Of a stretch of 64,000 nt of DNA, positions 45,872 to 55,563 are shown one piece after another. Source of the stretch: Hoeflea sp. (GTDB lineage: Bacteria; Pseudomonadota; Alphaproteobacteria; Rhizobiales; Rhizobiaceae). Within the stretch, counting starts at the first letter, position 1; every line of letters starts with the position of its first letter. The translations under genes and the position numbers were made by a program. The stretch spans positions 868,001 through 932,000 of the forward strand of contig JACKJT010000001.1 in the NCBI GenBank assembly GCA_020637795.1, given 5' to 3'. The notes below the pieces were generated by a model. That model was not told the DNA's origin. It saw nothing but the letters and a program-made list of their open reading frames with translations, and made no database searches.

Positions 45872-46687
45872 TCAATGCCCGTCGGATGAGTGCAACAATG
45901 CCAGCAATCCCGGCACCTGTCCGCGCGACGCCGCCAGCAGAAGGTCACGCGACGGATCAGGCTCATTGTAGAGCATCCGCGCACCGCTCCGGTCGACCAG
46001 GACGTGACCGGTTTCGGCAAGCAGGGTGTCGGCTGCGGCCAGATCCCACTCGCTGGCTTGCGGGCGGACGAACACACCGTCGAGTTCGCCTCGCGCCACG
46101 GCCGCGACCCGCAGCGCCAGGGACGGGCCGCCTGCGACCTTCTTCAGGCCGGCATCCGCACCGGGATGCATCTGACTGGCAACCATGTCGGGAATCGCGA
46201 CCCGCATCGGCGCCTCCGGTCGCTCCGGTTCGCCGGCGGCGAGACGGACATCGTTGAGAAAGGCTCCGCCACCCGCGCATGCGCGCCAGATTTCGCCACG
46301 TGCCGGGGCAGCGAGAACCCCGGCGACCGGCTTGCCGTCCTCGACAAGGCCGACGCTCACGCACCAGTCCGGCCGCCCGGCGACGTAAGCCCGGGTTCCG
46401 TCGATCGGATCGACGATGAACACCCGCCTGTAGGCGAGCCGGTGTTCAGTATCCTCCGCCTCCTCCGAGAGCCAGCCATAGCCGGGCCGGGCTTCCAGCA
46501 GCAGCTTCTTCAGCAGTTCGTCAATGGCTATATCCGCCTCGCTGACCGGAGAACGGCCGCCATTCTTGAACCAGACTTCCGGGTCCTGACGGAAATGGGA
46601 CATGGCGATGTCTGACGCCAGACGCGAGGCCTCAAGCATCAGCGCCAGGTCGTCGGCATAAGGTGTGGAGCCGGGGGTGTCAGTCAC
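45872..46687 (-). CDS. cysQ: 3'(2'),5'-bisphosphate nucleotidase CysQ (inositol monophosphatase family)
   Basis: A 271-residue metal-dependent phosphatase. The family metal sites are present: WLSEEAED, VDPIDGTRAYV and WDLAAAD. CysQ removes the 3'-phosphate of PAP formed in sulfate assimilation. The start is not an ATG: TTG (46693), CTG or GTG (46687) are possible, and GTG is preferred, giving an 8-nt overlap with the upstream pmbA gene. An inositol-1-phosphatase role is possible, since the families are close. Confidence 0.85.
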   Translation of the reverse strand: MTDTPGSTPYADDLALMLEASRLASDIAMSHFRQDPEVWFKNGGRSPVSEADIAIDELLKKLLLEARPGYGWLSEEAEDTEHRLAYRRVFIVDPIDGTRAYVAGRPDWCVSVGLVEDGKPVAGVLAAPARGEIWRACAGGGAFLNDVRLAAGEPERPEAPMRVAIPDMVASQMHPGADAGLKKVAGGPSLALRVAAVARGELDGVFVRPQASEWDLAAADTLLAETGHVLVDRSGARMLYNEPDPSRDLLLAASRGQVPGLLALLHSSDGH

Positions 46688-48023
46688 CAGCAAGGGTCAT
46701 GCCTTCAACGGCGATGGTCGGCGCCGCGATCGAGTATTTGGCATCAATGTCGTTGGCAAGCGTCATGCGCTTGAACATGTCCTTGAGATTGGACGCGATG
46801 GTGACTTCGGACACCGCAAAGCTCAGTTCGCCGTTCTCGATCCAGAAGCCGGATGCGCCACGGCTGTATTCGCCGGTCACCGCATTGACACCCTGGCCGA
46901 TCAATTCGGTGACATAAAACCCGGTGCCGACCGAGGCGATCAGATCCTGCGGGCCTTGCGGGCCGGGATTGACGATGACATTGGTCGATGACGGAGACAC
47001 GCCACCGCCGCGGCTTGCGCGTCCGTTGCTCTTGAGCCCCAGTTCCCGCGCCACAGACGTTGTCAGGTACCATTGCTTGAGAACGCCATCCTCGACCATG
47101 GTCAAGGGACCGACAGAAACGCCTTCGCCGTCGAAAGGACGCGAGGCCGAACCGCGCCGCACAAACGGATTGTCGACCAGCGTGAGACCGTCAATCGCCA
47201 CCTTCTTGCCCATCATGTCCTTGAGGAAGGAGGTCTTGCGGGCGACTGACGCCCCGTTGATGGCGGAAACCAGATGGCCGATCAGGCCCCTGGCAGCGCG
47301 CGGGTCGAAAACAACCGTGACGTTCGAGCCGGTCTTGACCTTGCGCGGGTTGACGCGCGCGGCGGCGCGTTCGCCGGCCCGACGGCCGATTTCCCCGGCC
47401 TCGTCAAGATCGGCAAAGAAAACGCGGCTGTCGAAATCGTAATCACGCTCCATCCTGACGCCCTCGCCGGCAATGACGCTGACGGAGCGCGAGAAGCCGG
47501 AGCGCTCGAAGGCGCCCGAAAAACCATGCGATGTGGCCAGCACCATGCCGAAAAGACCGGTTCCCGCTCCCGCGCCGACCGAACTTGAAACGCCCGGCAC
47601 CGACAACGCAGCCGCCTCGGCGGCGGTGGCGGCTTCGATGAGGCTCTCGGCGGACGGCTCGGTCGGATCGTAGAGATCAAGGTCGGGCCAAGTCTTGGCG
47701 AGCATCTCCGCATCAGCGAGGAAGGCGTGCGGATCTTCGGGAGACACGCGCGCCATGGCCACTGCGCGTTCGGCCAGAGCGGCCTCATCGGCTCCCTGCC
47801 CAGCGTGAACGGTTGCGACCTTCTGGCCGACGAACACCCGGAGGCTGAAGTCGTCTGATTCGGAGGACTGGGTGTTTTCGACCAGGCCATTGCGCACCGA
47901 AGCCGACCGGGAGCGGCTACGAACCACCAGCGCATCGGCCTGGTCGGCACCGGCGGAACGGGCCCGCCCGATGAGACGCTCGGCTGTCGCCAGCAAGCCT
48001 TCGGATTGTTGTGTATCACTCAT
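46680..48023 (-). CDS. pmbA: TldD/PmbA family metallopeptidase subunit (TldE)
   Basis: A 447-residue PmbA/TldE protein, partner of TldD in a heterodimeric metalloprotease that clips unfolded or modified peptides. Family segments: DDFSLRVFVGQKVATV, FDPRAARGLIGHLVSAINGASVARK, DGEGVSVGPL and GVNAVTGEYSRGASGFWIENGE. Length is normal. It leads the minus-strand block with cysQ and the lipid A genes, and is divergent from the Kef gene (102 bp between). Confidence 0.92.
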   Translation of the reverse strand: MSDTQQSEGLLATAERLIGRARSAGADQADALVVRSRSRSASVRNGLVENTQSSESDDFSLRVFVGQKVATVHAGQGADEAALAERAVAMARVSPEDPHAFLADAEMLAKTWPDLDLYDPTEPSAESLIEAATAAEAAALSVPGVSSSVGAGAGTGLFGMVLATSHGFSGAFERSGFSRSVSVIAGEGVRMERDYDFDSRVFFADLDEAGEIGRRAGERAAARVNPRKVKTGSNVTVVFDPRAARGLIGHLVSAINGASVARKTSFLKDMMGKKVAIDGLTLVDNPFVRRGSASRPFDGEGVSVGPLTMVEDGVLKQWYLTTSVARELGLKSNGRASRGGGVSPSSTNVIVNPGPQGPQDLIASVGTGFYVTELIGQGVNAVTGEYSRGASGFWIENGELSFAVSEVTIASNLKDMFKRMTLANDIDAKYSIAAPTIAVEGMTLAGD

Positions 48024-48125
48024 GTTTTTTGGCCTTTCGCTTGGCTCTCATGTATTGTCCCGACCGTCAAGCATCAAGCCCAACATGGTCCGAGCCGGCC
48101 TTTATACGACAAAGGAGCGCAATGA

Positions 48126-49943
48126 ATGGCTGCAGTCGAAGCCACCCTGTATACCGAAAGCCTCGTCCTCTTGTGCGGAGCGGTTGTCGCCGCCCCGCTG
48201 TTCAAGAAAATCGGGCTCGGAACGGTTCTCGGCTACCTTGCCGCCGGCATTGTCATCGGTCCGCTGCTCCGGATCATCACCGATGGCGAGGAGATCCTGC
48301 ATTTCGCGGAGCTCGGCGTTGTGCTGCTGCTGTTCATCATCGGGCTGGAGCTCAAGCCGTCGCGGCTGTGGCAATTGCGACGCGACATTTTCGGGCTCGG
48401 GTTGGTGCAGGTCGTGGTCTCGGCGCTGGCAATCGTCGGCGCAGCCGTGGCGCTTGGCGGGCAACCGTGGGCGGCGGCGATCGTGATCGGTTTCGGACTG
48501 GCGCTCTCCTCGACCGCGTTCGGCGTCCAGATCCTGAACGAACGCGGCGATCTCAACACGCGATACGGCCAGCAATCCTTCTCGATCCTGCTGTTTCAGG
48601 ACATCGCGATCGTGCCGATCCTGGCGCTGGTGCCGCTTGTCGCGCCGGGAACGGACAATGGCGGCGGCTCGATGCTCAGCGATGTCGCCATCACGGTCGG
48701 GGCTATCGTGGCCCTGCTGGTCGCCGGCCGGTATCTGCTCAATCCGCTGTTTCAGCTGATCGCCGGGACGGGCGCCAAGGAAGCTATGATCGCCGCCGCC
48801 CTGTTTGTCGTGCTGGCATCAGGCACGCTGATGCAGATTGCCGGCCTTTCCATGGCGCTGGGCGCTTTCATCGCTGGCGTCATGCTGGCCGAATCCTCCT
48901 ACCGGCATGAGCTAGAGGCCGATATCGAGCCTTTCCGCGGAATCCTGCTCGGGCTTTTCTTCATGGCGGTCGGCCTGTCGCTTGATCTCAGTGTGATCGC
49001 CGACAACATCGTGGTTATTCTCATCGCCGTGCCGGTGCTCATGATCATCAAGGCTCTGGTGATCTACGGGGCATGCCGGGCCTTTGGCTCGACCCACAAC
49101 AACAGCGTCCAGATTGCGGGCCTGCTGCCGCAAGGCGGAGAATTCGGCTTCGTCATTTTCAGCGCTGCTGCGGCGGCGGGCGTTTTCGCACAGTCGACGG
49201 CTTCGCTGCTGGTGGCCATCGTCACCATTTCGATGGCGCTGACGCCGCTTGCCGCGCTTCTGGCCAAGCGGCTGATGCGGGAGGCGGCCGAGGAACATAT
49301 GGACGAGGATTTCGCCGGGGCTGGTTCCGATGTGCTGATGATTGGATTCTCGCGCTTTGGCCAGATCGCCTCACAGATCCTGCTCGCCGGCGGCTCCGAC
49401 GTGACCATCATCGATCAATCGGCCGACAGGATCAGGTCCGCCTCGAAGTTCGGCTTCAAGATCTATTTCGGCGACGGCACCCGCAAGGAGGTGCTGGTTG
49501 CAGCCGGCATCGAGCGGGCAAAGATCGTTGCGGTGTGCACCCACAAGCAGGAAATCACCGACAAGATCGTCGACATGATCCAGGCCGATTTCCCGACCGC
49601 GCGGATATTCGCCCGCGCCTATGACCGGACCCATACCTTGTCGTTGCGCGCCCGAGGGGTGGATTACGAGGCGCGGGAGACTTTCGAATCCGGCATGCTG
49701 TTCGGCCGCAAGACGCTCGAAGCGCTCGGGACCTCGGAAGACCGGGCAGCGGCCATCAGCGAGGATGTGCGCCACCGCGACGAGGAGCGGCTGGCGATCC
49801 AGGCCGTGGAAGGTTTGCTTGCCGGCAGGGAAAAGCTGCACACACGGCCGGTCTCGCCGGAACCGCTGATCAAGCCCAAACGCGAATCAGAGCGTCTGGA
49901 CAAACCGCTCAAAGACGATATCACGCTGTCAGATCCTGCGTGA
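48126..49943 (+). CDS. Kef-type monovalent cation/proton antiporter (CPA2) with RCK domain
   Basis: A 605-residue inner-membrane protein with about 12 helices (about 10-385) of the CPA2/KefB-KefC fold and a C-terminal TrkA-N/RCK nucleotide-binding domain (about 400-520; VLMIGFSRFGQIAS with the GxxxxG turn, IIDQSADRI). It exchanges K+ or Na+ for protons, with NAD(H) or glutathione adducts as possible ligands of the RCK domain. The tail after about 540 is charged and likely disordered. A Kef regulatory subunit (KefF/KefG) is not present. AAGGAG precedes the ATG; another ATG 4 nt earlier is out of frame. Confidence 0.9.
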   Translation: MAAVEATLYTESLVLLCGAVVAAPLFKKIGLGTVLGYLAAGIVIGPLLRIITDGEEILHFAELGVVLLLFIIGLELKPSRLWQLRRDIFGLGLVQVVVSALAIVGAAVALGGQPWAAAIVIGFGLALSSTAFGVQILNERGDLNTRYGQQSFSILLFQDIAIVPILALVPLVAPGTDNGGGSMLSDVAITVGAIVALLVAGRYLLNPLFQLIAGTGAKEAMIAAALFVVLASGTLMQIAGLSMALGAFIAGVMLAESSYRHELEADIEPFRGILLGLFFMAVGLSLDLSVIADNIVVILIAVPVLMIIKALVIYGACRAFGSTHNNSVQIAGLLPQGGEFGFVIFSAAAAAGVFAQSTASLLVAIVTISMALTPLAALLAKRLMREAAEEHMDEDFAGAGSDVLMIGFSRFGQIASQILLAGGSDVTIIDQSADRIRSASKFGFKIYFGDGTRKEVLVAAGIERAKIVAVCTHKQEITDKIVDMIQADFPTARIFARAYDRTHTLSLRARGVDYEARETFESGMLFGRKTLEALGTSEDRAAAISEDVRHRDEERLAIQAVEGLLAGREKLHTRPVSPEPLIKPKRESERLDKPLKDDITLSDPA

Positions 49944-49974
49944 AAACCCGGTTGAAAAGAAAGAAAGAGACAGC

Positions 49975-50391
49975 ATGACGCCCTTCCATCTCGCCTTCCC
50001 GATCAGAGATATCGAAGAGACGCGCCGCTTTTACGGCGACGTGCTCGGCTGCCCAATGGGGCGCTTCACCGACAGCTGGATCGATTTCGACCTGTTCGGC
50101 CACCAGATGTCCGGGCACGTCCGGGCGGATGCGGGCACCGGTACCGCATCGGGCACAGTTGACGGTCACTCGGTTCCCATCCCGCATTTCGGTGCAGTGC
50201 TCGAAATGAAGGACTGGAAAGACCTCGCGGCCAAGCTCGAGGCAACGGACGGTATCGACTGGATCATGAAGCCGACCATCCGGTTCGCCGGCCAGCCGGG
50301 AGAGCAGGCGACGCTGTTCCTGCGCGACCCATCCGGAAACGCGCTGGAATTCAAGGGCTTTGCCGACCTGGGACAGGTGTTCGCCTCGTGA
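49975..50391 (+). CDS. VOC/glyoxalase-fold protein
   Basis: A 138-residue single-domain vicinal-oxygen-chelate protein: FHLAFPIRDIEETRRFYGDVLGC at the start and FLRDPSGNALEFKGF at the end, with His and Glu at the standard metal-ligand positions (His5, Glu128 region). Substrate unknown. It lies 31 nt behind the Kef gene and overlaps the MATE exporter gene by 4 nt. Confidence 0.87.
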   Translation: MTPFHLAFPIRDIEETRRFYGDVLGCPMGRFTDSWIDFDLFGHQMSGHVRADAGTGTASGTVDGHSVPIPHFGAVLEMKDWKDLAAKLEATDGIDWIMKPTIRFAGQPGEQATLFLRDPSGNALEFKGFADLGQVFAS

Positions 50392-51845
50392 CGACCGAAA
50401 AGCCGGCACCAGCCGGGGCCCGGGCCGCCCCGCGCGGCGAGCCGGCGAAGTTCGTCACCGGTTCGACCATGCGGCATGTCGTGGTGATGACGGCAACGGG
50501 CTCGATCGGGCTGGTGGCGGTGTTCATCGTCGACGCGCTCAACCTGTTCTACATCTCGCTGCTCGGCCAGCAGGAACTGGCGGCAGCGATCGGCTATGCG
50601 GGAACGCTGCTGTTTTTCAGCACCTCCATCGCCATCGGCCTGTCGATTGCAGCCACGGCCCTGACGGCCCGCGCGCTCGGACGCGGAAACCGGGCGGAGG
50701 CACGCGAGATTGCCGGCGCCTCGATCGCCTACATGATCATCCTGATGACCAGCACCGTTGCGCTTGCCTACCCGTTTCTGGGTGAGCTGGTTCTGATGAT
50801 GGGAGCGAAGGGCGAGACCGCGCGACTGGCAACGGAATTCATGCAGATCGTGCTGCCCTCCCTGCCTGTTCTGGGGATCGGGATGTGCCTATCGGCCCTT
50901 CTGCGCGCTGTTGGCGACGCCAAGCGGGCGATGTATGTGACGCTCGGCGCAGGCGCGCTGACTGCTGTGCTCGATCCGGTGTTCATCTTCGGTCTCGACC
51001 TCGGCATCCATGGTGCTGCCATCGCCACCGTGATCTCGCGCTTTGCGCTGGTCGGTATCGGTCTCTACTCGCTGCTGCGGATCCACAATCTTGTCGCCAT
51101 GCCGTCGGCAACGATCATCAAGCGCGAAATCCGGCCGTTCCTGGCGATCGGGCTGCCGGCGCTGATGACCCAGATCGCCACTCCGGTGGGCAATACCTTC
51201 GTGACGACCACCATGGCGGAGCACGGCGATGCCGCCGTCGCCGGCTGGGCGGTGGTTGGACGCTTGATCCCCGTGGCGTTCGGGGCCCTGTTCGCGCTCT
51301 CCGGAGCCGTCGGACCGATCCTCGGCCAGAACTACGGCGCAAGGCGGTATGACCGGCTGATGTCGACGATGCGTGACAGCCTGGTGTTCATCAGCATCTA
51401 CACGCTTGTCACATGGGCGGTTCTGGCGCTGTTCCGAAACCAGATCGCCGATATCTTCGGCGCAACCGGTGAAGCCCGGGACGTGATCGTGTTTTTCTGC
51501 CTGTTCGTGGCGGGCAGCTTCATCTTCAACGGCATGCTGTTCGTGGCCAACGCCGCATTCAACAATCTGGGTTATGCGCTCTATTCCACGGTGTTCAACT
51601 GGAGCCGTTCCACCCTCGGGGTCATCCCCTTCGTCTGGCTCGGATCCCACTGGTACGGCGCGCAAGGCGCACTGGCCGGATACGGTCTCGGCGCGGTGGT
51701 GTTCGGACTGGCCGCGATCATCGTCTGTTTCCGGGTGATCGCGAAAATCGAGGACCGAGACGGTGGCGGCCCCGACGCAATGGCGGTGCAGGCGCCGCCC
51801 GCAGGGCAGTCGGCTTTCACCAGCGGCAAGGCTTCGACGCTGTAG
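50388..51845 (+). CDS. MATE-family multidrug/metabolite efflux protein
   Basis: A 485-residue inner-membrane protein with 12 predicted helices in two repeats (MatE domains about 40-200 and 260-420). An N-terminal Ala/Pro/Arg segment and a C-terminal Ala/Gly/Pro tail flank the core. It uses H+ or Na+ gradients to export drugs or metabolites. GTG start overlaps the VOC gene (GTGA), so the small enzyme and exporter are co-translated. It converges on the patatin gene with 2 bp between. Confidence 0.9.
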   Translation: MTTEKPAPAGARAAPRGEPAKFVTGSTMRHVVVMTATGSIGLVAVFIVDALNLFYISLLGQQELAAAIGYAGTLLFFSTSIAIGLSIAATALTARALGRGNRAEAREIAGASIAYMIILMTSTVALAYPFLGELVLMMGAKGETARLATEFMQIVLPSLPVLGIGMCLSALLRAVGDAKRAMYVTLGAGALTAVLDPVFIFGLDLGIHGAAIATVISRFALVGIGLYSLLRIHNLVAMPSATIIKREIRPFLAIGLPALMTQIATPVGNTFVTTTMAEHGDAAVAGWAVVGRLIPVAFGALFALSGAVGPILGQNYGARRYDRLMSTMRDSLVFISIYTLVTWAVLALFRNQIADIFGATGEARDVIVFFCLFVAGSFIFNGMLFVANAAFNNLGYALYSTVFNWSRSTLGVIPFVWLGSHWYGAQGALAGYGLGAVVFGLAAIIVCFRVIAKIEDRDGGGPDAMAVQAPPAGQSAFTSGKASTL

Positions 51846-51847
51846 AG

Positions 51848-52726
51848 CTAATTGAAGAAGGCAAACGCGGCGTCGAGATCGCGCTTGAGCTGCTCGGCGA
51901 CGCCTTGCGATTCGGCTAGAATTTCCCTGGCCTTGAGGAAATCGAGAACGCGGAACTGGTGAACTTCCGGCCTGAGCAGAATCTGCGGCGGGTGCGCCCG
52001 GCGCTTCATTTCGATGATCGACTGCATCATCAGCTGGCTTGCGCCGAACATCATGTCGATGGTTGTCGGGGCCTGCCCGGGAACTCCGGACGGCAGTCCG
52101 ACCACATCCACGCCGATGACGATGTCGGCCAGTCCGGCCAGCTGGTCGAACGGAACCGGATTGAAAATGCCGCCGTCGATCATGATCGTCCCGTCAAGCA
52201 TCACCGGCCGGAACACCGCCGGTATCGCGGCGGACGCGGCAATCGCGGGGCGCAGTTCACCCTTGGTGCACACCACTTCACAATGCCCGTAGTAGTCGGT
52301 GACCATGATCCTTGCAGGGATGATCAGGTCTTCGAAATTCCGCGCCACCGTATCGGGCAGGAACGCCTCAAGGATCCGCTCGACATTGAATTGCCCGAGA
52401 CGCAATCCGCCCTCCATGGCGTCCTTGACGCCGCGGGGACGGGCCGCCTGCCACATGCGGCTGAAGGCCTTTGTCGGCTTTCCGATGGTCTCCAGGGTGT
52501 GGGCGCGGATTTCCTCGCCGGACAACCCCGAGGCCATGGCCGCGCCCATGATCGCACCGATCGAAGATCCCGCAATCGCCACCGGCCTGATCCCCATCGC
52601 ATCGAGGGTTTCGATGATATGGATATGAGCAATCCCGCGCGCGCCGCCGCCGCCAAAGGCGATGGCAACCGTGGGCTCGGAAGAACGGGCAGGCTGATCA
52701 GGATCAGCTTTCTTGGTCTTGCTCAT
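51848..52726 (-). CDS. Patatin-like phospholipase
   Basis: A 292-residue patatin-fold hydrolase with the oxyanion loop GGGGARG (25-31), nucleophile Ser55 in GSSIG, and catalytic Asp184 in DGG. The type is that of bacterial RssA-like proteins, with no signal peptide. It should hydrolyse a phospholipid or acyl ester in the cytoplasm or at the membrane. The start at 52726 (MSKTKK) lies inside the 3' end of rsmD (23-nt overlap); upstream ATGs would deepen the overlap. Confidence 0.88.
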   Translation of the reverse strand: MSKTKKADPDQPARSSEPTVAIAFGGGGARGIAHIHIIETLDAMGIRPVAIAGSSIGAIMGAAMASGLSGEEIRAHTLETIGKPTKAFSRMWQAARPRGVKDAMEGGLRLGQFNVERILEAFLPDTVARNFEDLIIPARIMVTDYYGHCEVVCTKGELRPAIAASAAIPAVFRPVMLDGTIMIDGGIFNPVPFDQLAGLADIVIGVDVVGLPSGVPGQAPTTIDMMFGASQLMMQSIIEMKRRAHPPQILLRPEVHQFRVLDFLKAREILAESQGVAEQLKRDLDAAFAFFN

Positions 52727-53339
52727 GGTCGATACTGCTTTCAAAAGGTCGGTGCGGCGGCGCTCGGTCATCAGACAGGGCTGCGGCATCATAGCGGAAG
52801 AACCGCATCACCGTGTCACCGAATGCGCGGCTGTCGAGAAGCTGAAAGGATTTGCCCGGATCCGGCTCGGCGGCCGCCTCTTCCTCGAGCACGACAAGGG
52901 CGCCTTCGCCGATCCAGCCGCCGCGCGCGGCCGATTGCAGCCCTCGCTCCCCCAGCCCCCTGCCATAGGGCGGGTCGGCAAAAACCAGATCAAAGGGGCC
53001 CATTGTGCCAGCCATGCCAAGCTTGCAGGCATCGCGGCGAAAGATCCGCGCCCTGCCCTGCAGTCCGAGGGTCTCGATGTTCTTCTGGATCAGACCACGT
53101 CCCTCGACGCCGCTCTCGACAAACAGCGCGCTCCGGCATCCCCGTGACAGCGCCTCGATTCCCACGGCCCCGGTGCCGGCAAACAGGTCGAGCACGCGCG
53201 TTGCGGCAAGGGCTTCCGGATAGGCGTGGCTCAGGATGTTGAACAGGCTTTCTCGGCTCCGGTCGGTTGTCGGCCGGATGGCTTGCGTTTTCGGTGCGGC
53301 AAGGGTTCTGCCGCGGAATTCACCGCCGACGATCCGCAC
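52704..53339 (-). CDS. rsmD: 16S rRNA (guanine-966-N2)-methyltransferase RsmD
   Basis: A 211-residue SAM-dependent methyltransferase that modifies G966 of 16S rRNA. The start VRIVGGEFRGRTL corresponds to the RsmD start M-RI-I-GG--RGR, so GTG at 53339 is chosen over ATG at 53438, which lies deep inside rluB. SAM motif DLFAGTGAVGIEALSRG and catalytic DPPY in FADPPYGRG are visible. It overlaps rluB by 20 nt and the patatin gene by 23 nt. Confidence 0.92.
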   Translation of the reverse strand: MRIVGGEFRGRTLAAPKTQAIRPTTDRSRESLFNILSHAYPEALAATRVLDLFAGTGAVGIEALSRGCRSALFVESGVEGRGLIQKNIETLGLQGRARIFRRDACKLGMAGTMGPFDLVFADPPYGRGLGERGLQSAARGGWIGEGALVVLEEEAAAEPDPGKSFQLLDSRAFGDTVMRFFRYDAAALSDDRAPPHRPFESSIDHEQDQES

Positions 53340-54834
53340 CAGGTCCACGTCCCTTGCCGGAAGCGGGCTTGCCGGACCGGTTGTCTGCCGATGGTCGTCC
53401 GCCCGATGAAGGCTTGTCCTTGGCTTTTGACGGACCATCGAAGGCCCTGGTTCCGGATGACTTGCCGGATGGCTTCATGCCCGGCTTGCCGCCGGGCTTC
53501 TTGAACTCGCGCGCCGGACCGGCTTCTTCAGGCTCTCTTGGCGGGCGCGGCTTGGCACGCCCCTTCGGAAAGCTGCCGCGACGTTTGTCTGCACGTTCAT
53601 CCGCACGGGCCGGCTTGCGGGCAGATTGTTCCCCGCCACGCTCGGCATCGCCCTTCTTGTTCTCGTTGACCGGGCGGGCGCCCGGCGCCATCCAGACATT
53701 GGTGGCGCGGCTGCGCTGAACAAAGCTGCGCTTGGCGGGCTTGCCGCCGGGCTCCTCGTTGCGGCCTCCCGCCGGTCGTTCTCCCCTTGGCGCGCCAAAC
53801 GGCTTGCGGTCTGCGCGCTCCCGGTCGGGTCCGCGATCCCGATCCTTGCCAAACGGCTTGCCATCGCGGGCCGGACGTCCCGGCTTGGTATCAAGACGGG
53901 CGCGCGCGCGCTCGGTTTTCTCCGAACTCGAGATCCATTCGCGCTGCGCCGGCTTGGCGGCAGGCTTGGGCTTGGCTTCGGCCTTGGGCGGTGCGACATG
54001 CTCGCTCAGCGGCGCATCGAAATTGGCGCCTGATTCCTCGATCATGCGCTCGCCGAGCTGGTCGCGCAGCGTCCGGCTCTTGATCTCGACAACCTCACCT
54101 TCGCGGATGTCGCCCAGCTGGAAAGGCCCGAACGAGATGCGGATCAGCCGGTTCACGTCGAGGCCGAGCGCGCCGAGCACATTCTTGATCTCGCGGTTCT
54201 TGCCTTCGCGCAACCCCATGGTGATCCAGACATTGTGGCCCTGCTTGCGGTCCAGCGTGGCTTCGATGGCGCCGTAGAGCACGCCCTCGACCGCGATACC
54301 GTCCTTCAGCTCATCGAGCCTTGCCTGATCGATGTCGCCATAGGCGCGAACCCGGTAGCGCCTAAGCCAGCCGGTCTGGGGCAGTTCAAGCGTCCGGGCG
54401 AGACCGCCATCATTGGTCAGGAGCAGGAGGCCCTCGGTGTTGATATCGAGCCGGCCGACGGTCATGACGCGCGGCAGATGCTTGGGCAGCCTGTCGAACA
54501 CGGTCTCGCGGCCCTCGGGATCCTTGTTCGTCGTCACCAGCCCGGCCGGCTTGTGATAGACCCAGAGCCTGGTGCGCTCGATGCCGGCGATCTCCTCGCC
54601 ATCGACTTCGATGCGGTCGGACAGCGACACCACGACCGCCGGAGAGTCGAGCGTCTTGCCGTTGACCTTGATACGCCCTTCGGCAACCATGCGCTCGGCA
54701 TCGCGGCGCGATGCGACGCCGGCACGCGCCAGAATCTTGGCAATGCGGCCGCTTTCGGTGGCGCTGTCTGCCGCTTCCGGTATTGTCTTGTCCGACTTCG
54801 GCTTGCCGCGTTTGGGCTTGTCTTGTTCTGTCAT
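53320..54834 (-). CDS. rluB: 23S rRNA pseudouridine synthase RluB with a long basic tail
   Basis: A 504-residue protein. An S4 RNA-binding domain (about 30-80, IAKILARAGVASRRDAERM) precedes the pseudouridine synthase core (about 85-270) with the catalytic Asp in GRLDINTEGLLLLTNDG. It makes pseudouridine 2605 in 23S rRNA. From about residue 295 to the end a low-complexity tail rich in Lys, Arg, Gly, Pro and Glu is predicted disordered, about twice the E. coli excess. The start at 54834 (MTEQDKP) follows AGGC; it drops 22 upstream residues. rsmD overlaps the 3' end. Confidence 0.92.
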   Translation of the reverse strand: MTEQDKPKRGKPKSDKTIPEAADSATESGRIAKILARAGVASRRDAERMVAEGRIKVNGKTLDSPAVVVSLSDRIEVDGEEIAGIERTRLWVYHKPAGLVTTNKDPEGRETVFDRLPKHLPRVMTVGRLDINTEGLLLLTNDGGLARTLELPQTGWLRRYRVRAYGDIDQARLDELKDGIAVEGVLYGAIEATLDRKQGHNVWITMGLREGKNREIKNVLGALGLDVNRLIRISFGPFQLGDIREGEVVEIKSRTLRDQLGERMIEESGANFDAPLSEHVAPPKAEAKPKPAAKPAQREWISSSEKTERARARLDTKPGRPARDGKPFGKDRDRGPDRERADRKPFGAPRGERPAGGRNEEPGGKPAKRSFVQRSRATNVWMAPGARPVNENKKGDAERGGEQSARKPARADERADKRRGSFPKGRAKPRPPREPEEAGPAREFKKPGGKPGMKPSGKSSGTRAFDGPSKAKDKPSSGGRPSADNRSGKPASGKGRGPGADRRR

Positions 54835-55005
54835 TTGTTGTTTGCCTGCCTCTGCAGCGCGTTCCGCGTTCCTTCCGGGATCGCACGGGCACTGTAACAT
54901 GTTTGGTTTGGCGATACGTCGTTCGACAGATCGGTTCTGTTGTCATGGGGTATGGCCGCTTAGATCGCTGTCTAGCAGGTTGGACGTGCCGGGTTAAGGG
55001 GTTTC

Positions 55006-55482
55006 ATGCATGGTCGCGTTGCGGCGGAACATTCGATGATCAGCAATGGATATATGGATCTGGCGCTTGAAGAAGCGCTGGCAGCGGCCGAGCGTGGCGA
55101 AGTCCCGGTTGGTGCCGTGATCGTGCGCGACGGCGTTGTGCTGGCGCGCGCCGGCAACCGCACCCGCGAGTTCAACGATGTGACGGCGCACGCCGAAATC
55201 CTTGCAATCAGGCAAGCCGCAGCAACGCTCGGAAGCGAACGGCTGACCGATGCCGATCTCTACGTCACGCTCGAACCCTGCACCATGTGCGCGGCTGCGA
55301 TCTCGTTCGCCCGGTTGAGACGGGTCTATTTCGGGGCAGAAGATGAAAAAGGCGGGGCGGTGACAAGCGGCGTGCGTTTTTTCAACCAGACCACATGCCA
55401 CCACGCGCCGGAGATCTATCCCGACATCGCTTCGGACGACGCCATGCAACTGCTGAAAGGCTTTTTCCGGGATCGCCGCTGA
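55006..55482 (+). CDS. tadA: tRNA adenosine(34) deaminase TadA
   Basis: A 158-residue zinc-dependent deaminase that makes inosine at the wobble base of tRNA-Arg(ACG). HAE (His62, Glu64) and PCTMC (Cys92, Cys95) form the zinc/catalytic site. ATG at 55006 has AAGGGG 5 nt upstream; internal starts at 55036 (148 residues) and 55054 are alternatives. It is divergent from rluB, with 171 bp between. Confidence 0.92.
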   Translation: MHGRVAAEHSMISNGYMDLALEEALAAAERGEVPVGAVIVRDGVVLARAGNRTREFNDVTAHAEILAIRQAAATLGSERLTDADLYVTLEPCTMCAAAISFARLRRVYFGAEDEKGGAVTSGVRFFNQTTCHHAPEIYPDIASDDAMQLLKGFFRDRR

Positions 55483-55563
55483 ACTGCCCGCTTCAGGCAG
55501 GCAAGCGGTTATCGCTGTCCATGCGTTCAGCCCGGCGCTGCGCTCAGAAGGAATAGGAGCAGC

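Noticed and set aside
55488..55508. Possible terminator (CCGCTT / AAGCGG) after tadA
   Set aside because: Only a 6-bp stem with a 9-nt loop and no T-run; not above background in this GC-rich DNA.
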